Of a DNA stretch of 64,000 nucleotides, positions 23,344-35,742 are shown piece by piece. Position numbers and translations under genes: made by a program. The notes below the pieces were generated by a model. The model did not search any database and was not told where the DNA came from. It saw only the letters and a list, made by a program, of their open reading frames with translations. Source of the DNA: Sorghum bicolor (Eukaryota; Streptophyta; Magnoliopsida; Poales; Poaceae). The first letter of the stretch is position 1; each line of letters opens with the position of its first letter. The stretch lies in the NCBI RefSeq assembly GCF_000003195.3, contig NC_012872.2, forward strand, positions 20,307,804 to 20,371,803, read 5' to 3'.

Positions 23344-24314
23344 GCTACTGTGATGGATTTACCAAGATTCAGCAGTGGTTGATTGCACATCTAGTGGTTC
23401 AAAGAGAGCTGACAGGATAGTGACAGTGTTTCCACACTACGACCCCCGACAGATGATGAGGACACACGTGGACTTCAGAGCTCCAGCACCTCCTCCAGCA
23501 CCACATGGCAGAGCTCCACCAGCTTCACCTAGAGCCACTCACAGTTCAGGGGCAGTTCCAGAGATAGAGGAGGAGCAGGACATAGCTATTGGCTCAGTGG
23601 CAGATGCATAGGCCGAGGGGGAATTTTGACTTTGCTTCTGACACCTCAGATGATGATTATCAGCTTCCCATCCCAGATCTTCCTCAGAGGCAGCACGACC
23701 ACGAGGCAGGAGGTTCTTCTACTACCACTAACCTAGCTTTGCTTGCTATACTTGAGGGCATGAGGGCCGATCAGCAGAGGGCAGCTGAGGAGCAGGCTAG
23801 ACGCGACAGAGAGTAGGTTGCTGTTAATGCAGCCATGCAGGCCCAGTAGGATGAGCTTCAGAGATAGCTTCTTTCTTTCCAGGAGCAGCAGTTAGCCTTC
23901 CAGGCCCAGTAGATAGCTCTGATGGCAGCTCTCATGGCAGTTATAGGGATCACTTTACCATAGGTGCAGCTTCTAGGCACATCCATTGTTAGGCCACCGA
24001 CTCTAGTGTTATAGTCTGAGCAGCTTGCACCATCCTCCACAGTTCTAGAGACTTCAGTGACAGCTACTGAGTCTGTGCCAGCTTCTTCCATAGGACTTGA
24101 GACTCCGGCAGCGACATAGACCGCTATAGAGCCTACAGAGCCCATAGAGCCGACCCAGACTGCTACACCAGCCCATGCACCATCAGAGGGTCAGTCAGCT
24201 TCCTCAGAGTCTACTAGACATGGCACCGATGACGATCCAGATCAGTTTGAGACAGTTCCACGAGACTCCTCCGCTCCACCTCCATCTTCAACTTCTTAGG
24301 TTTTTGGCGCTTGA

Positions 24315-24710
24315 TGCCAAAGGGGGAGAGAGTAGTATGAGTAAGGGGGAGCTAGTGAGTGGGCTTTCGATTCTTTTGTGCGCTACTCATCATGCATCAT
24401 GTTTATTTTTATGCACTTGTGAGATAAACTATGCTATGGTTGTGAGACATGACTTATGCTTTATAATGATATATTTATGTCATGTGTTTGGCTAATATTG
24501 TTTTGCTTCCGCATCTTTACTCAGATTTCTTATGAGCCATATGTTGTTATATCCTATTATACACATCTCACATATTTGGATGCAGGATATTAGACTTGGT
24601 TGATATAATCATGCCTAATCTCTTTTTGATCTTATTGTCACATACTTATAGAAACCAAGTCATTTGAAAACCTCACTTCAATCATACTCAAGGTTGTTGT
24701 CATCAATCAC
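24315..24710 (+). other. 3' untranslated segment of SIRE A
   Basis: AT-rich and non-coding between the env-like stop and the purine tract. It opens with a second purine-rich stretch, CCAAAGGGGGAGAGAG (near 24317), resembling the tract at 24711. Confidence 0.5.
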
Positions 24711-24725
24711 CAAAAAGGGGGAGAT
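24711..24725 (+). other. polypurine tract of SIRE A
   Basis: CAAAAAGGGGGAGAT lies directly before the TGAAAG start of the 3' LTR. Confidence 0.85.
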
Positions 24726-25984
24726 TGAAAGTATCTAGGCCCCTAATGTGTTTTGGTGATTAATGACAATGTTGATTACTATGACTAACGTGTGTTTTGT
24801 AGAGGCAAAGTCATTTATGTTAGGTCATGGTAATGGTGATCGATGGACTAGATCGTTCATGCTGACTTAATGATGGAAATCATTTCGGTTTTCAAAGGAT
24901 GGTTGGACATCATCGGGACTAGACTAGGTCTAAGTGCCATATGGTGAAGAAGGGCACTTAGAGTAGTTTAGAACTTTGTTTTTCCTTTGACCGTACTATT
25001 AAGGGGGGCATTGAGCGGGTAGCTTGACCTAGGCAAGGCTTTAGGTTTAGGTGTGGTGCACACTTGGTAAACCTAGCACTAGGCAGCTCTGAGAAAGTCC
25101 TTAGATCGAGCGGAACAAACTTTGTTTTGGAAAGATCACATTTTGATGAAGTTTGGGTGCCTAAACAAGCCGGATGCTCTGTGAGCGCGACCGGTGGTGC
25201 TGACTTGGGTCAGCGTGCCTGGGTGCCTAGGGTTAGGCACCAAACGCACGCACTGGACTCACCGGGGTGTGTCCGATCCCTTACCTAGGGAGGTCTGCAA
25301 GTTGGATAGGGCACCGGACGCACGCAGCAGACCCACTACGGTGCGTCCAGTCCCATACCCAGAGAGTCTTGCAGTTTACCCTCTCACCGAACGCTGGCAT
25401 CGGACCCACTATGCGTGCGTCCGGTGTACTATCCGTAGAAGTACAGTTAGCCGTTAATGGGGCACCGGACGCTCTATGTAGTGCGTCCGGTGCAACATCA
25501 AGCGCGTCCGGTGTTCCCGTTTTTTGTGGAATTCGGGTGGCCGTCCCTTGGACTTGATGGGGAGTATTTATACTACTCCACCTCGTCCATGGGAGCTCTC
25601 TTGCCCATTTGATCGAGCTAAGAAACACCTTGTGGTGCAAGAGAGAAGCAAGAGCCTAGAGAGGATTGAGAATTGAGTGATTTCTTGAGTGAATCCTTCT
25701 CTAGTTGAGTTCCGTGAGTTCAAGTGTGCATCCACCACTCTCTAGAGCCTTGTTTGGGTCAAGTGATAGTTCTTTGCTTGTTACTCTTGGTGATCACCAT
25801 CACCTAGACAGTTCGGTGGTGATTGGAGGCACAAAGACCAAACGGAGTTCTTGTGGGTGGCTCGTGTCATGCTTGTGAGCGGTTTTGGGTGATTCACCGC
25901 GACGGAGTGTCGAAGAATCAGCCCGTAGAGAGAACTTGGTCCTTGCGTAGATCAAGGGGTAGCAAGACCCACTACTACAGAAAG

Positions 25985-26240
25985 AATAACCGTGGCGGGC
26001 GTTTTCCCTTTTCCACAGCGGGCAAACGCATCCGCCACGGCCATAAGGCCACGGTAAATCGTGGCCACTTCCATGGCGGGCGCCTGTGACCGCTGCGGTT
26101 AATGTCCATTTACCGCAGCGGGCTCTTTATGTTGCCCGCTACGGTTAATAGATTAACCGCAGCGGTCGCTTTATGTTGTCCGCTATGGATATTGCTATTA
26201 ACCGTAGCGGTCATTTTATGTTCCCCGCCACGGTTAAGTG
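25985..26240 (-). repeat. 3' subterminal hairpin array of CACTA1
   Basis: Inverted units of the type ACCGCAGCGGGC ... GCCCGCTACGGTTA spaced about 60-70 bp. In other CACTA elements such arrays bind the TNP1-type protein (TNPA in En/Spm); that role is inferred here from family knowledge. Confidence 0.8.
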
Positions 26241-26597
26241 TTTTTAAATAAAAAAACACTTTGCAGAACCATTGCTGCATATGAAATTTAAACAACTTAC
26301 AAATTCCGGAATCTCGATTTCATTTTAGAAATAGAAGATATATATTTAGACACACACATATGCCTGGAAGTTCAGTACATAAGACACAACATAATATATA
26401 AATCCACTTAGTTGTTCTCATCATCCACATATACACATATGAAACCCACGAATCCGCTACACATCACAATTCTACTGCATGGGTGTAATCCATCGGTCGT
26501 AGCATGGTGTTCCATCTCCTAAGCTTCTCGAACTCTGGTCGAACTGCAAATTCACCTTCATTGTCGAAGAATGGTTCGCCTTCGAGCCTGCATTTCT
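26241..26597 (-). other. 3' non-coding segment of CACTA1 TNP1
   Basis: AT-rich sequence between the subterminal array and the TNP1 stop, likely the 3' UTR of TNP1. No ORF or repeat seen. Confidence 0.4.
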
Positions 26598-29500
26598 CTA
26601 GGATGACTTACAAATGTCCACCTTGATTTGATTAAAATCTTGGCGTTCATTCTTCATCGTCTCTCCACGATTCTTCACTGCTTCTTTGAGCTTCTTCCAG
26701 CTGTTGGTGTACTCCTTGCTTTCCTTTAGGTTCTCGCAGGTGTACAAGCCACATGCCTTTGATCCCAAGGGTTGTTTGGCGCACTGCACGATCGATACAA
26801 AAGCATTAGAACACATATGTACCAAAAGCATGATTGAACTACCTTTGAAATATACTTACGGGGAAATCGCGTCGGATTTTGAGGTGGTGCTTATGCCTCT
26901 TTTTGAATTTCTCCATTCTCCGATCCCAGCATTGCGGATCCTTGAGATATGCACTATAAGCGCTGTACGAAGTGTATTAGTGTTAGCGTCCATTTGAATA
27001 CGATAACTGTAAAGGATCAAGAAGCTCGATGGCTTACTTTTTCAAGCAGTCTTCGAAGGCCTTGTACTCCTTTCTGTTCGGTACCTGTAACGAGTCAAAT
27101 ATGACAGCCCAGCCATCTTGAGGATAGACGAGGAAGGCAACCCAGTGGCCGCCGGCTAGGTCATTTCTACACCATTGAAACAAGTATAGGTTATGTCAAC
27201 GAGAAGGCATGACCATAGCCACTTTTGCTCTACATGGATGTTTTTGACTTACCCAAAGTGGTAGGCAGCCATAATACAATGCGGCCCATCCGGGTTGAGC
27301 TTCTTCATTACTTCAAAGATGTACCTTGACAATTTCTTCTTCTCCTCTTTCATGTTTTCTTCGTACTTCTTTTCCCTCTGCCGCACGGTCAACTCTGGGT
27401 CCGTTATCTGGAAACCCTTGATCACTCTCTCAGCAATATGCATTGGAGAGAGGTATAGGATAGGATGGTGCCTTTTGTTGCTAATAGTGACCGTCAACCT
27501 GCACGGACAAGTCATCGTGTCCTAAAAATCATATAGTTCTCCAATACAAATGTAGAGATTGGTCTATGAAGGTCACAATCATCACTTACAAAGAGAATAA
27601 GGTGATTTGGACGATGTCAAGGTCTTCTTCCCGCAATAGATTGTACATGTCCTAGAAGTCCACAGGCAGCTAAATATCGGCATCGGTCAAGTGGAACAAC
27701 TCTGAGGGAATCTTGACGGTGAAACCTGTCATCCCGGCTTTTGCCGCTTCCATATACCACAGGTGGAACTTACTTGTATCCCACTTTTCATCGTCGATGA
27801 GCTGGGCCTTAGGTAGCATGAACTTTCCAAGCTCATAGTGGCCAGGATAGTCTTCCGCCTTGGGAAATAGATTGATCTGGAGAGTATTTGTAGGCCTGGC
27901 AAAACATAGTTACAAATGTTATTACCATTTCATGTGTTAGAAAGGTTACGAGAATATTATGCTTGTTTGTCTCATACCTTTCACACGTAGTAGTGTACGG
28001 GGGCAGTGTGGCAGTCATGCCTACATCCTTGCTCGGTGGAGGAGAGGCTTGAAGCGTAGGAGTAGATGTTGGCGGTGGTGTCTTAGTCCTTGTTGCCTCC
28101 TCCTGCCTCCTTCTTGTTGTCTGCTTGGGCTCTAAGGCGGACTATTTAGAGGAGGGGCACAGGTTGCACCCATGTCTTTGTCCCCCTCATCTACTTGTGC
28201 CTTCTCCTTATCTCTGCCATCGTCCTTGTCTTGTGCCTTCTCCTTGTCCTAGCCATGGCCATCGCCATCGCCTTGTCCTTTGCCCTTGTCCTCGCCATCG
28301 CCTTCAGCATCATCGCCACTACCATCAGGATCATCTGGTGGACAAGATCCAGCCACTGATTATTGTGATTCGACAGTCGATGGCTGCGATCCTGGTGTCG
28401 GTGGAATGATCTCAATGTCTTCCTTGTTCCACAGAACTTCATGACCAACGGCCTGCCTAAGAAATCTGACGTGCTGGATGTTTGGAAGGTCCAATTCATA
28501 CTCTTCTTGCTCTGGCACATTCCAGAGTGGGGTCACGACCACATAGCCTTCCGGGATTTCCTCTAGGCTGAAATCTATGCTTTTGGGATGTAGCATTCCC
28601 TCAGCTATATACATCTTCTTGGATCTTCTGAACGGGATCAGGAGCTGGACGTGTGTGTCTTTCTGGACATCCTCGGTCCAGTGCCTTGGTTGACCCTCTA
28701 TCATCAGCATCCCTTGTGGTTGTTGAAGTGGAGCCGTGGCCAGGCCAGCCTTGCGAAACAACTGTGACCTCATTGCCACCATTTTAGGCTCATTGCTCGT
28801 GAAGGCTTCTTTTATTGAGTGTTTGTTCACCTCGGCCATGCCTTCTTTGAATCCTTTCTGATACAACGTGTCCTTATACTTCTGCCTCGACTTGTATGCG
28901 GATGCGTCGGCCTGCCATGACTCGATCAACTTCTAGCTCATCTTGGACTAGACTCCACGAACATGGCCGCGATGCTCTGGGGTTCCGAGGACCTCGGTCA
29001 GCAAGTCATGGCCCCTGCGGACCTCGATGTTGTCCTTAGATTTGGCAGCCTGGACAAGAGCCTTCTCTAACACCTCATATTGCGGCTCGTTGTACTTGGT
29101 CGCGCCTGGCTTTAGCCTCTTCAGAACGCGGGCATACATGAACTCTTTAGCTCTGACATCGACGTCTTCGTACGGATCGGGAATCCCAGCAGCCTGTCTA
29201 GCCTGTTCTTCTGCTCGCCATCGAGCCCTATGTCCGACATAGCCAATCATGCCCAAGTGGTGGGGATGCTTATTTTGTTTCGCTAGAGCATAGAACTTGG
29301 CGCTCTTTGCCTCTGCTTTAGCGGTCGTCCTCATTTGGCAGAATTCTTCCCACACATGCTCCTTCACCATAGTGTATTTCTGGCAGGGTGACTTCTTCTT
29401 CTTCAGAAAGTCCCGTGCCAGCATCGACTTGAAGTTGCGAAAGGCACAGGACGCCACGTGCATGGCCCACTCACAACACTTCTCCATGTCTGCGCCTTCG

Positions 29501-30006
29501 GGATAAGTGAACTTCTGGGTAACCTCACCCCATACATTGCCCCTGATGTCTTTCGGGACCTGGTGCCAGCTCGGCCAAGTGATCAACACCTTATCCCTGA
29601 CTATGCAGGACACTTGGTTGCTAAACCGGCCAAGTACCTCTTGCAGACTCACTAGGTTTCCCTCTAGCCCCACCTCAAGGATCACGTGCACCACGTCAGT
29701 CAACTCCCTCTGGTGCCTCCCGTGTTGCCCCCTCCTTCGCTTCTGCTTGGATTCTGAGGTTATCGTGGAGGGAGCGGGGCCTTCTTCCTATCTGTTCTCT
29801 TCTCCGGTCCCAAATTCTAATTGGCGAGGCACAACTGGGATCTGTACACTGTGGGCTTCTTCATCCGCCGGGTTGTACGTCGGATCTACGTCTTCCTCGG
29901 TCCGATGTTTCTTTTGCGGTGGGGTCACGGATGCGCCACTTGCATAGCTAGTTGAAGATGAGCTAGGGGTAGGCTCCCTCCAATTCTGGAACGGGTCATC
30001 CGCCAT
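26598..30006 (-). pseudogene. TNP1-type CACTA protein with C-terminal Ulp1-like peptidase, broken
   Basis: Starts at ATG 30006 (MADDPFQNW). Residues encoded at 29703-28948 form the plant Ptta/En/Spm TNP1 domain (HPHHLGMIGYVGHRARW motif). A linker follows that is rich in Asp/Gly/Lys. The C-terminal exons (27515 to 26598) encode a Ulp1/C48 peptidase domain: His in GGHWVAFLV and Asp in VIFDSL (27090-27160), then Gln and Cys in KQPLGSKACGLYTCEN near 26740-26780. Premature stops lie at about 29788, 28948, 28933, 28360 and 28252: four TAG and one TAA. In En/Spm the TNP1-type product (TNPA) binds subterminal repeats; the peptidase role is unknown. Exon borders in the C-terminal half are approximate. 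Confidence 0.8.
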
Positions 30007-30019
30007 TTCTATGTGCAAA

Positions 30020-31338
30020 TGTGAGAAACTATTTAAAGATGTGCAAATATCTTAGAGCATAGAAATTATTTAACACAATACTCTTACAAATAGTTACCAC
30101 ATATCAGATAGGGTATTTACAAGAATTAGGATTTATCTTGTTATATTTTATAACAATTATGCAAATGCAGCAAGCTGTGGGCTTAGGATATGATGGACAT
30201 GATTATTTACTGGAATTTTGCAATTGTCCAAGTATATATAGTTTAAATGCAGCAAGCTTAGTTCCTCCTAACAGATAGAAAGAGAAAAAGAAAACTACTA
30301 ATCTGGCAGTTTTAGCATAAAAAATAAGAAAACAAAGCTTCTTGTAGATTTCTTGTAGATTTAGTTATTTTCTGAAGCACCAACCAGTGCTTACCTGTTT
30401 CTAAAGCCATTATGCAGTAGCAGATAAGTTTGATGAGGTTCAGGTGCTTAGGAACTGTTTGTGCACTTGAAATCAGATTTTTCTATAGAAAAAAACCATG
30501 AACTTCTATTGTTTTGATATACCATTCTGTAGATGCATATATAAACTTCTGAATACTAGGATCCCATAGCTTGTTCAGAAATAGACACATATATCCAGAC
30601 AATTAAGATGAGCACACCACCTCGACAGGTGCATATATCCAGACAATCATTCTAAATGCTTCAAACTCAAAATCTGTCATGCATTGTCGTTCTTATTCCA
30701 GGAACACATGTTCAATTAGATAAGCTTGCAGACTATCTTGGCTATAACTGAATATCCAGTTTGATTTAGAATTTTTAGTGCAAATGTATAATTTACCTTT
30801 TCAGCTACGCAACTTATTACCAACATAAAAATAAGTTGTAAGCAGTAATACACAATTTGGATTAATGTTCGTAGGAAACTTATCACCGTCCGTAGCACCA
30901 AGCACGCTGTCACGGGGACGCAGGGTCACGGCTGTCACGGATGGCGGGTGACAGAGGACTCACCGGAGATCCGCGGACACGAGGACCCGAGGCGCGCGCT
31001 AAGGAAGAAAGGGAAGAGAAGGGAGGGAGCATACATGGTGGCCAAGTGCGGCGGACGGTGGATGGCGCCGGTGAAGGTCCCGCGGACGGCCGACGGTGAT
31101 GAAGCACGGCGCCGGACGGTGGACGGGGACGAAGCGGGCGAGTCCGAGCGGGAGGGCGAAGTCTGAGCGGGCGCCGGTGGACGAGCCGAGCGGAAGTGCG
31201 AAGTCCGAGCGGGCGCCACCGGAGCATGGACGGGGACGAAGCGGCGGCGGTGAAGGCGGGAGTTCGAAATTTGGCAGCCCTTTGTGTGAGGAAGAACCAC
31301 GCGACCGACTGAAAAAAAATTAGGGCAGAGGACCGTGC
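30020..31338 (-). other. intron-like and GC-rich leader of CACTA1 TNP1
   Basis: Two compositionally different parts. 30020-30890 is AT-rich and ORF-free and looks like an intron. 30895-31270 is strongly GC- and CpG-rich with short CGG/GCC runs and looks like an untranslated first exon. En/Spm also has a GC-rich first exon with regulatory function. Open frames here on both strands come from base composition. Confidence 0.55.
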
Positions 31339-31560
31339 ATTTATAGTCCGGGAATAACCGTAGCGGGCTTCTTAACGTACCCGCTGTGGTAAATATTAAC
31401 CGCAGCGGCCTTCTTAAAGCGCCCGCTATGGTAAACATTAATCGTAGCGGGCTTCTTAAAGCGCCCGCTGTGGTAAACATTAACCGCAGCGGGCTGTTTA
31501 AGAAGCCCGCTTCGGTTAATATTTACTACAGCGGGCGCCTTAAGAAGCCCGCTGAGGTTA
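31339..31560 (-). promoter_or_regulatory. internal subterminal-type array and TATA box upstream of TNP1 (CACTA1)
   Basis: Five tandem hairpins between 31354 and 31560, each with arms like TTAACCGCAGCGGGC and GCCCGCTGTGGTAA around an 8-11 nt loop such as TTCTTAAAGC. They are the same motif as the two terminal arrays. On the minus strand a TATAAAT box (31339-31345) lies about 8 bp beyond the array, then the GC-rich leader of TNP1. This repeats the geometry upstream of TNP2 (TATA box 35743-35750, array from 35757). Promoter function is inferred. Confidence 0.7.
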
Positions 31561-31848
31561 AACATGAACAGAAGCTTTTTACTTTTTATAATATAATTTT
31601 TTTGATAATTCGAAATTTGTAAATAGCTACAGGGATATTAATAAATTGACATTTATAAATAGCTGAATTACAAAACTTACATATCTTAAATAGCTGAAAT
31701 ATAAGACTTCTCTTAAAAAGAGATATTATACAATAATTATCCACTACTACTTCATTACATATTACATATAGATGTCTGCTATGTAATTGTCCACTACTTC
31801 ATTAAATATAAGACTTGTCTTAAAAAGAGGTATTACAATAATTACCCA

Positions 31849-34800
31849 TTATCTTAAATAGTTCTCTCGTTTTGGTGCAGGCGCTTTCACGGACCGCACC
31901 TCACCATCGTGTCGGGCCCACGGCTTCAATCCACTCTTGTTGCAACGGTCCTCGATGGCCTTCACCTTCTTTGGTAGATCGGTAAATAGCTTGAGCTCTT
32001 CATAGTTGTTGTATTGTTCTGGGCTCTGTACCCCATCAGCTCCAACGATCCGTTGCTTTCCTGACACGACCACATGCCTCTTTGTGTCCTCCGGATAGAT
32101 ATAGTAGGCCACTTGCGCGACATTGGTTGCAAGTACCCACTGATCATCTTTGTAGCCGGTACTTTTGAGGTTCACGGTGGTTAGCCCATAGTTGTCCACC
32201 ACAGCTGCTTTTCGGTTAACCCAGTGGCATCGGAAGACGGTTACACGAACGTCTTTGCCATAGTCAAGTTCCCATATTTCTTCGACCTGCCCATAGTATT
32301 GCGTCCTCGAGTTTGTGGCCTCGTCCACACCCTCATATCGAACACCGCTGTTCTGTGCGGCGCTCTTCTTGTCCTTTTCTTTCGTGTGGAACCGGTACCC
32401 TTTGACATCATACCCTTGCCACGTGGTGACTTGGGTGGACGAACCAAGCACAAGCTTCTTAACGGTGTCTGTATCTTCATCAGGGCAGCCTTCTAGGGGT
32501 ACGTGCTGCTCTTTAAGCTAGGATAGGAAAGTGCTCTTGTGCTCTTTCTGGACCCATTCCTCTGTGTGTTGTCCATCATGCGGGGCGCAGATCTCTTCTA
32601 CATGTCTATCAACATACTTCTCCATGCTCACTAACTGATGAAGGATACTGACCCCAACCCCGCGGTTCTGCCCTCGTGCAGATGGATAGGCATCCCAATC
32701 ACTCTCCCATCTCTTACGTACCTCATGCACCAGTTCACGGACTCATCAGTTGTGTATGCCTCGATCATGATCATAGAGCCTTCTGGGTAAGCACAGTTAT
32801 GGACGTATCTGCTGAGGGTGGACATGAACCGCTCGTACGTCCACATCTGGTGTAGGTACATGGGGCCAAGTTGCTTGATGCGATCAACCATGTGCATCAT
32901 CAGGTGTGGCATAATATCAAAGTAAGACGGGGAAAAGCACATCTCGAGCTGGCAGAGGGTCTCTGCAATGAACTACTTCAGGGCAGGCAGGTCAGCCTTA
33001 CTGATGACCTTCTGGGTGATACGGTTAAAGAAGTATGACATCCGAGTGACCACCATCTTCACGTATTCTGGACCGATAGCCCTAATCACGATTGGAAGGA
33101 ACATCGTCAGCATGACGTGATAGTCATGTGAGTTGTAGCCGGCTAGTGTGAGGTCTTTCATGGACACCAGACTCTTGATGTTGGAAGAGAAACTAGTCGG
33201 CACCTTGATACCCCTCAACAACTTGGGCATAGCAATCTTCTCGTCATGCCTTAGGTTGTATGACGCACCTGGTAGATCGACTTTGTCGTTATGAGTCGGA
33301 CCCGGGTGAAGGTCCTTCCTGATACCCTGGTTCACAAGATCCAACCGTGACTTCAGGCCATCCTTTGTCTTGCTCTTGATGTCCAATAGGACACCGATGG
33401 TGCTATTGAAGACGTTCTTCTCGAGGTGCATGCGGTCAATGGCATGGGGTGTTTTTAGGGTTTTCTTGTATGATAGGTACTTGAAGAAAATCGATTTCTT
33501 CTTGAAAGGGACAGGCAGTGCGGCGTCCTCCTTCGTGTCCCGCTTTCGCTTCCTTGTCTATTTTGTCCCCTCTTATTCTGGTACCTTCTTCTTCTTATTG
33601 CCAAACTCTATGTGATCCATATCCTTCACCATCTCATACACCTTTGGCCCCCAACTAGTCTGCGCCGGTGCTTCACCCTGCGGCTCTTCCTGATCAGCGA
33701 AGAACTGATTCATAACACTTCTTCTGTACCTATGCTTCTTGACGAGGAACCATCTATGCCTCATGTACACCATCTTGTGAGATCCCTGGAGATAAGTGTA
33801 GGAGGTCCCGTCGATGCACACTACGCAGCCGGTCTTCCCTTTGATCTGCCCTGATAGTGAGAAGAGACCGGGGTAATCGGTGATGGTGACAATGATGATG
33901 GATTTTAGGGTGAACTTCTCTTTGCAGGATGCATCAATCATCTCTACCCCAACATCAAATAACTCCTGCATTTCCTCCATCAACGGCTCTAGGAAGACAT
34001 CGATATCGTTACCAGGCTGCTTCGGTCCTTAGATAAGCATGGTCAGCATAAGATACCTTTGCCTCTGACACAGATGGGAAGGTAAGTTGTAGACGGTGAG
34101 TACGACCGGCCAGGTGTTGTGCGAGCTGCTAAGCTCACCAAAAGGGTTCATCCCATCAGTACTCAGCGCGAGCCGAACGTTCCTAGGCTCCTTACCAAAT
34201 TCCAGGTATGCCTTGTCAAAATCTTTCCATTGTTTGCCATCGGATGGGTGCCGCAGCATGCCATCATCCTTCTTACGGTCAGCTGATGCATGCCAGGACA
34301 TGATCTTGGCATCCTTTGGGTTCCCAAATAGTGCACGCAAGCGGTCGGTCACAGGCAGGTACCACAACGACAGTGCCAGACTTTTCCTCTACGTGTAACC
34401 CTCTTCTTCCTCATCCTGCTGAGACGAGATGCGATTGGCTGTGGCACTGCTATTCTTGGACCCCTTCTTCCTCTTCGGACCACCCCGCAAGGCCACATCG
34501 TCGTCTTTTTCCACACGACATCCAGCATTCCTCTTGTAGTGACTGGCGCCGCAGTGCGGACAGCTCGTCATATTCTCATACTCCTTGCCTCGATACAGGA
34601 TACAGTGGTTGGGGTAGGCATCAAACTTTCTAAGTTTCATCGCAACTAAACGAATCAACTTCTTCACATGGTAGGTATTTGCGGGGACCTTGTTACCCGT
34701 CGGGTACGTGGTAGCAAGGTAACTTAACAGCTCATTGAAGCTAGTATCAGACTAGCCATGTCGGGCCTTCATCAACAACTTGTGGAGGTTGAACCGGAGC

Positions 34801-35411
34801 ACCGTACACTCCTTTGGACAATTGCCACTGTCCTTATACAGTGGATCAAGTGCAGCCTGCTTCATCTCCCTAGAATTTTCCAACCACTTCGGGGAGCCAT
34901 ACACAACGTCGTCTTCATTGATGTGGCTGACTAAACCCTCGATCACCTCGATATCCTCTGGTTCCAGCATGGTAGCCGTCTCACCATCTGCAACACCATC
35001 TGCCATCTCCCCAAGTATATCCTCCACCATGATGTAATCACGAGCACTGTCATTGTTGCCACAGGTTGGCCCTGCAGTCGTTGGAGATGAGATGGGCGCT
35101 CTAGGTTCTTGGTTCATGGTCGTCGACGTCGAGCTCAAACCAGATGCATCGCCACTGGGGTCCACTCTTTCACCGTGATGAGTCCAGACTATGTAACCCT
35201 CCTTGAAACCAAACCGAATCAAGTGAGACTGCATCGTACCATCATTCGTGAAGGCTGTCAGGTTCTTGCAGTGAGAACATGGACATATGGTTGTCGTCCG
35301 CTTCGATCTCTCAAGGTGAGCTTTCGCCGCGGCAATAAACTTCCTCACTTCGACAAGGTACCGCGGGTCAAGCATCCGATTCATCCCATACATCCATTCC
35401 GACCTATCCAT
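31849..35411 (-). pseudogene. TNP2-type CACTA transposase, broken
   Basis: Start chosen at 35411 (MDRSEWMYG), the usual start of TNP2 proteins; upstream in-frame sequence is leader. Domains in order: N-terminal transposase-associated domain (35411-35150, with CPCSHCKN), zinc-ribbon-like CPHCGASHYKR near 34570, the transposase core (34400-33200, with CVVCIDGTSY and MRHRWFLVKKHRYR), a DUF4218-like region (about 32980-32660, PMYLHQMWTYERFM) and a C-terminal DUF4216-like region (32440-31851, ELDYGKDVRVTVFRCHWVN). Stops at 34752, 34389, 34029, 33573, about 33558, 32973 and 32518 break it. At 34389 and 32973 the CACTA2 homologue has Gln, and at 32518 it has Trp. Typical length for the family, so no large deletion. 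Confidence 0.85.
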
Positions 35412-35742
35412 CTCGTGCCTGCGAACCGTTACACATCGAACAAAGAAGGTTTCATATGCATCCATTAAGAATCTAGACAAAAAAACATGGCTTTCTCTCT
35501 CCTCCATGAAACTAGATCTAGATCTACCTATATATATAGACATAAAGGGAGGCTCAAAAGTGAGAGAAAGAGGAGGGAAAGAGGGGAGGGAGTTCCTATG
35601 TACCTCTTATGATGTTCTACTCCACCAAATCAAAGTTCTAAACCACAATTCAATTGTTTGGTCAAATTTTAGGGCAAAACCACTCCACCCATGATTTGGA
35701 AGAGAGCAGTCGTGAGGAAGAAGCAGAGGGTCGGTTGGCTTC

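Larger units (their letters stand above)
15680..24314 (+). pseudogene. env-like ORF of SIRE A, split by the Athila-like element
   Basis: SIRE elements carry an extra ORF after pol, usually called env-like. Here it starts at ATG 15680 (MARCKNVSG), shifts frame once near 15740, and runs to 16854, where the Athila-like element interrupts a Gly-Tyr codon pair. It resumes at 23349 and ends at TGA 24312-24314. The readable part has a Lys-rich segment, an Arg/Thr/Ser/Pro-rich segment, a folded-looking core at 16342-16854 (MVQEDMYMAYVHSHAQFREQ onward), and a Gln-rich, coiled-coil-like C-terminal part. Eleven in-frame stops interrupt it and all are TAG. I see no convincing signal peptide or transmembrane helix, so the env label is positional only. 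Confidence 0.7.

Noticed and set aside
15949..24299. TAG recoded as Gln (stop-codon reassignment or suppression).
   Set aside because: The element is also frameshifted, cut by an insertion and inactive; mutation of CAG is far simpler.
15680..24314. True retroviral envelope gene.
   Set aside because: No signal peptide, cleavage site or convincing transmembrane helix seen; the name is kept only as a positional label.
30910..31480. Arg/Pro-rich ORFs in CACTA1.
   Set aside because: They run across hairpin repeats and the GC-rich leader; composition effect only.
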